Positions 4,984-5,323 of a stretch of DNA of 5,323 nucleotides are shown piece after piece. The stretch is from an uncultured bacterium (lineage in GTDB: Bacteria > Patescibacteria > Microgenomatia > Levybacterales > UBA12049): contig CAMPGJ010000081.1 in the NCBI GenBank assembly GCA_946885425.1, positions 1 through 5,323 of the forward strand, read 5' to 3'. Below the pieces are notes generated by a model, which was not told where the DNA came from, ran no database searches, and saw nothing but the letters and a program-made list of their open reading frames with translations. Positions within the stretch are counted from its first letter, which is position 1, and every line of letters starts with the position of its first letter. A program made the translations under genes and the position numbers.

Positions 4984-5053
4984 AGTCATCAAGTCATAAA
5001 GTCATCAGGTCATCAAGCACTTGAAGACTTTCGACACGAAGACTTGAAGACTA
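4984..5053. repeat. 8-bp repeat block: AGTCATCA x4 facing inverted GAAGACTT x3
   Basis: The left part has AGTCATCA, AGTCATAA, AGTCATCA and GGTCATCA head to tail (4984-5015). The right part has GAAGACTT (5023-5030), GAAGACTT (5038-5045) and GAAGACTA (5046-5053). The right unit is nearly the reverse complement of the left one, so the whole block can fold on itself, with TAGTCATCAAGT (4983-4994) facing ACTTGAAGACTA (5042-5053). It fills most of the 125-base gap between folD and the dehydrogenase. I see no convincing sigma-70 promoter in this gap. Confidence 0.85.
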
Positions 5054-5054
5054 A

Positions 5055-5323
5055 TTATGCCTGCTCTGCGGCGGTGATGAGGTTATCAAGAAGCATGGCG
5101 ACGTTTATCGGTCCTACACCTCCTGGAGTGGGGGTATAATATCCCGCGATGTCTTTTACCTGGTCTTCGTCGTAATCTCCGTGAAGTTTGTTATCCTCAC
5201 CTCGATGAATTCCAATACCGATGAGTGATACTCCTGGTTTGATCATGTCAGCTGTGATGATATTGCCCTTACCTACTGAGGAGATGATGATATCGGTTTG
5301 TTTTGTAATTTCTTGAGGATTTT
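5055..5323 (-). CDS. folD: FolD, bifunctional methylenetetrahydrofolate dehydrogenase/cyclohydrolase, C-terminal part
   Basis: FolD interconverts 5,10-methylene-, 5,10-methenyl- and 10-formyl-tetrahydrofolate with NADP in the cytoplasm. Only the last 88 residues are in the window; the frame stays open to the right edge and the start lies outside it. An internal ATG at 5246 is not the true start, because the residues before it (TDIIISSVGKGNIITAD) match the family's Rossmann segment. IKPGVSLIGIGIHR corresponds to the usual VKPGAVVIDVGINR, with Gly in place of the common Asp. The C-terminal signature YYTPTPGGVGPINVAMLL is clear. The catalytic Lys region is off-window. The gene ends with TAA at 5055-5057 and is followed, on the same strand, by the repeat block and then the dehydrogenase. 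Cotranscription with the sugar genes is possible, but function suggests an unrelated neighbour. Confidence 0.95.
   Translation of the reverse strand, partial: NPQEITKQTDIIISSVGKGNIITADMIKPGVSLIGIGIHRGEDNKLHGDYDEDQVKDIAGYYTPTPGGVGPINVAMLLDNLITAAEQA

Noticed and set aside
4930..5054. Sigma-70 promoter for the sugar operon
   Set aside because: TTGATG and TTACAG could be -35 boxes on the minus strand, but no TATAAT-like box lies at 16-18 bases from either.
5055..5246. A complete 63-residue protein starting at 5246
   Set aside because: The frame continues upstream with typical FolD sequence to the window edge, so this is only the end of folD.

Overview
The window carries five protein-coding genes of an uncultured-looking bacterium. 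Codon use fits the standard bacterial code: TGA, TAG and TAA all act as stops, and TGA ends the first gene. Base composition is moderate. Gene spacing is tight, most starts lack a clear Shine-Dalgarno sequence, and short tandem or palindromic repeats are frequent. This would fit a Candidate Phyla Radiation (Patescibacteria) genome or a similar metagenome-derived lineage, but that placement is only an impression.

Layout, left to right. Positions 1-62 are a tandem array of the 8-mer AACCATGT that runs directly into the start codon of a plus-strand gene (63-1154). This gene encodes a membrane-anchored glycoside hydrolase family 18 protein of the YaaH/SleL type. A 179-base convergent intergenic stretch (1155-1333) follows, made almost entirely of repeats: the end of a 7-mer repeat, an 18-bp direct repeat pair, two hairpin-forming elements and a CCCCTAA-type array. 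Everything to the right is on the minus strand. In transcription order it is folD (3' end only, entering from the right edge), a 125-base gap with an inverted 8-mer repeat block, a UDP-N-acetylhexosamine 6-dehydrogenase (WbpA type), a UDP-glucuronate-decarboxylase-type SDR enzyme, and a membrane-bound family 2 glycosyltransferase. The last three are tightly packed (36-base gap, then a 16-base overlap) and look like one operon.

How the genes may work together. The dehydrogenase would oxidise C6 of a UDP-N-acetylhexosamine to the uronic acid. The SDR enzyme keeps the Glu and Arg that mark decarboxylases, so it could remove that carboxylate. The glycosyltransferase, with its DxD, ED and QxxRW motifs and membrane segments, could polymerise or transfer the resulting sugar at the membrane. 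A dehydrogenase of the HexNAc class next to a UXS-class decarboxylase is the combination that makes UDP-N-acetyl-xylosamine in Bacillus cereus relatives, so an amino-pentose surface glycan is a reasonable hypothesis. FolD (one-carbon metabolism) and the convergent GH18 gene are probably unrelated to the pathway.

The most unusual aspect is repeat invasion. Almost every gene boundary carries a different short repeat. One widespread palindromic repeat appears to have inserted in frame inside the decarboxylase gene. A second palindrome supplies an upstream ATG for the same gene. The dehydrogenase carries an extra linker of about 45 residues.
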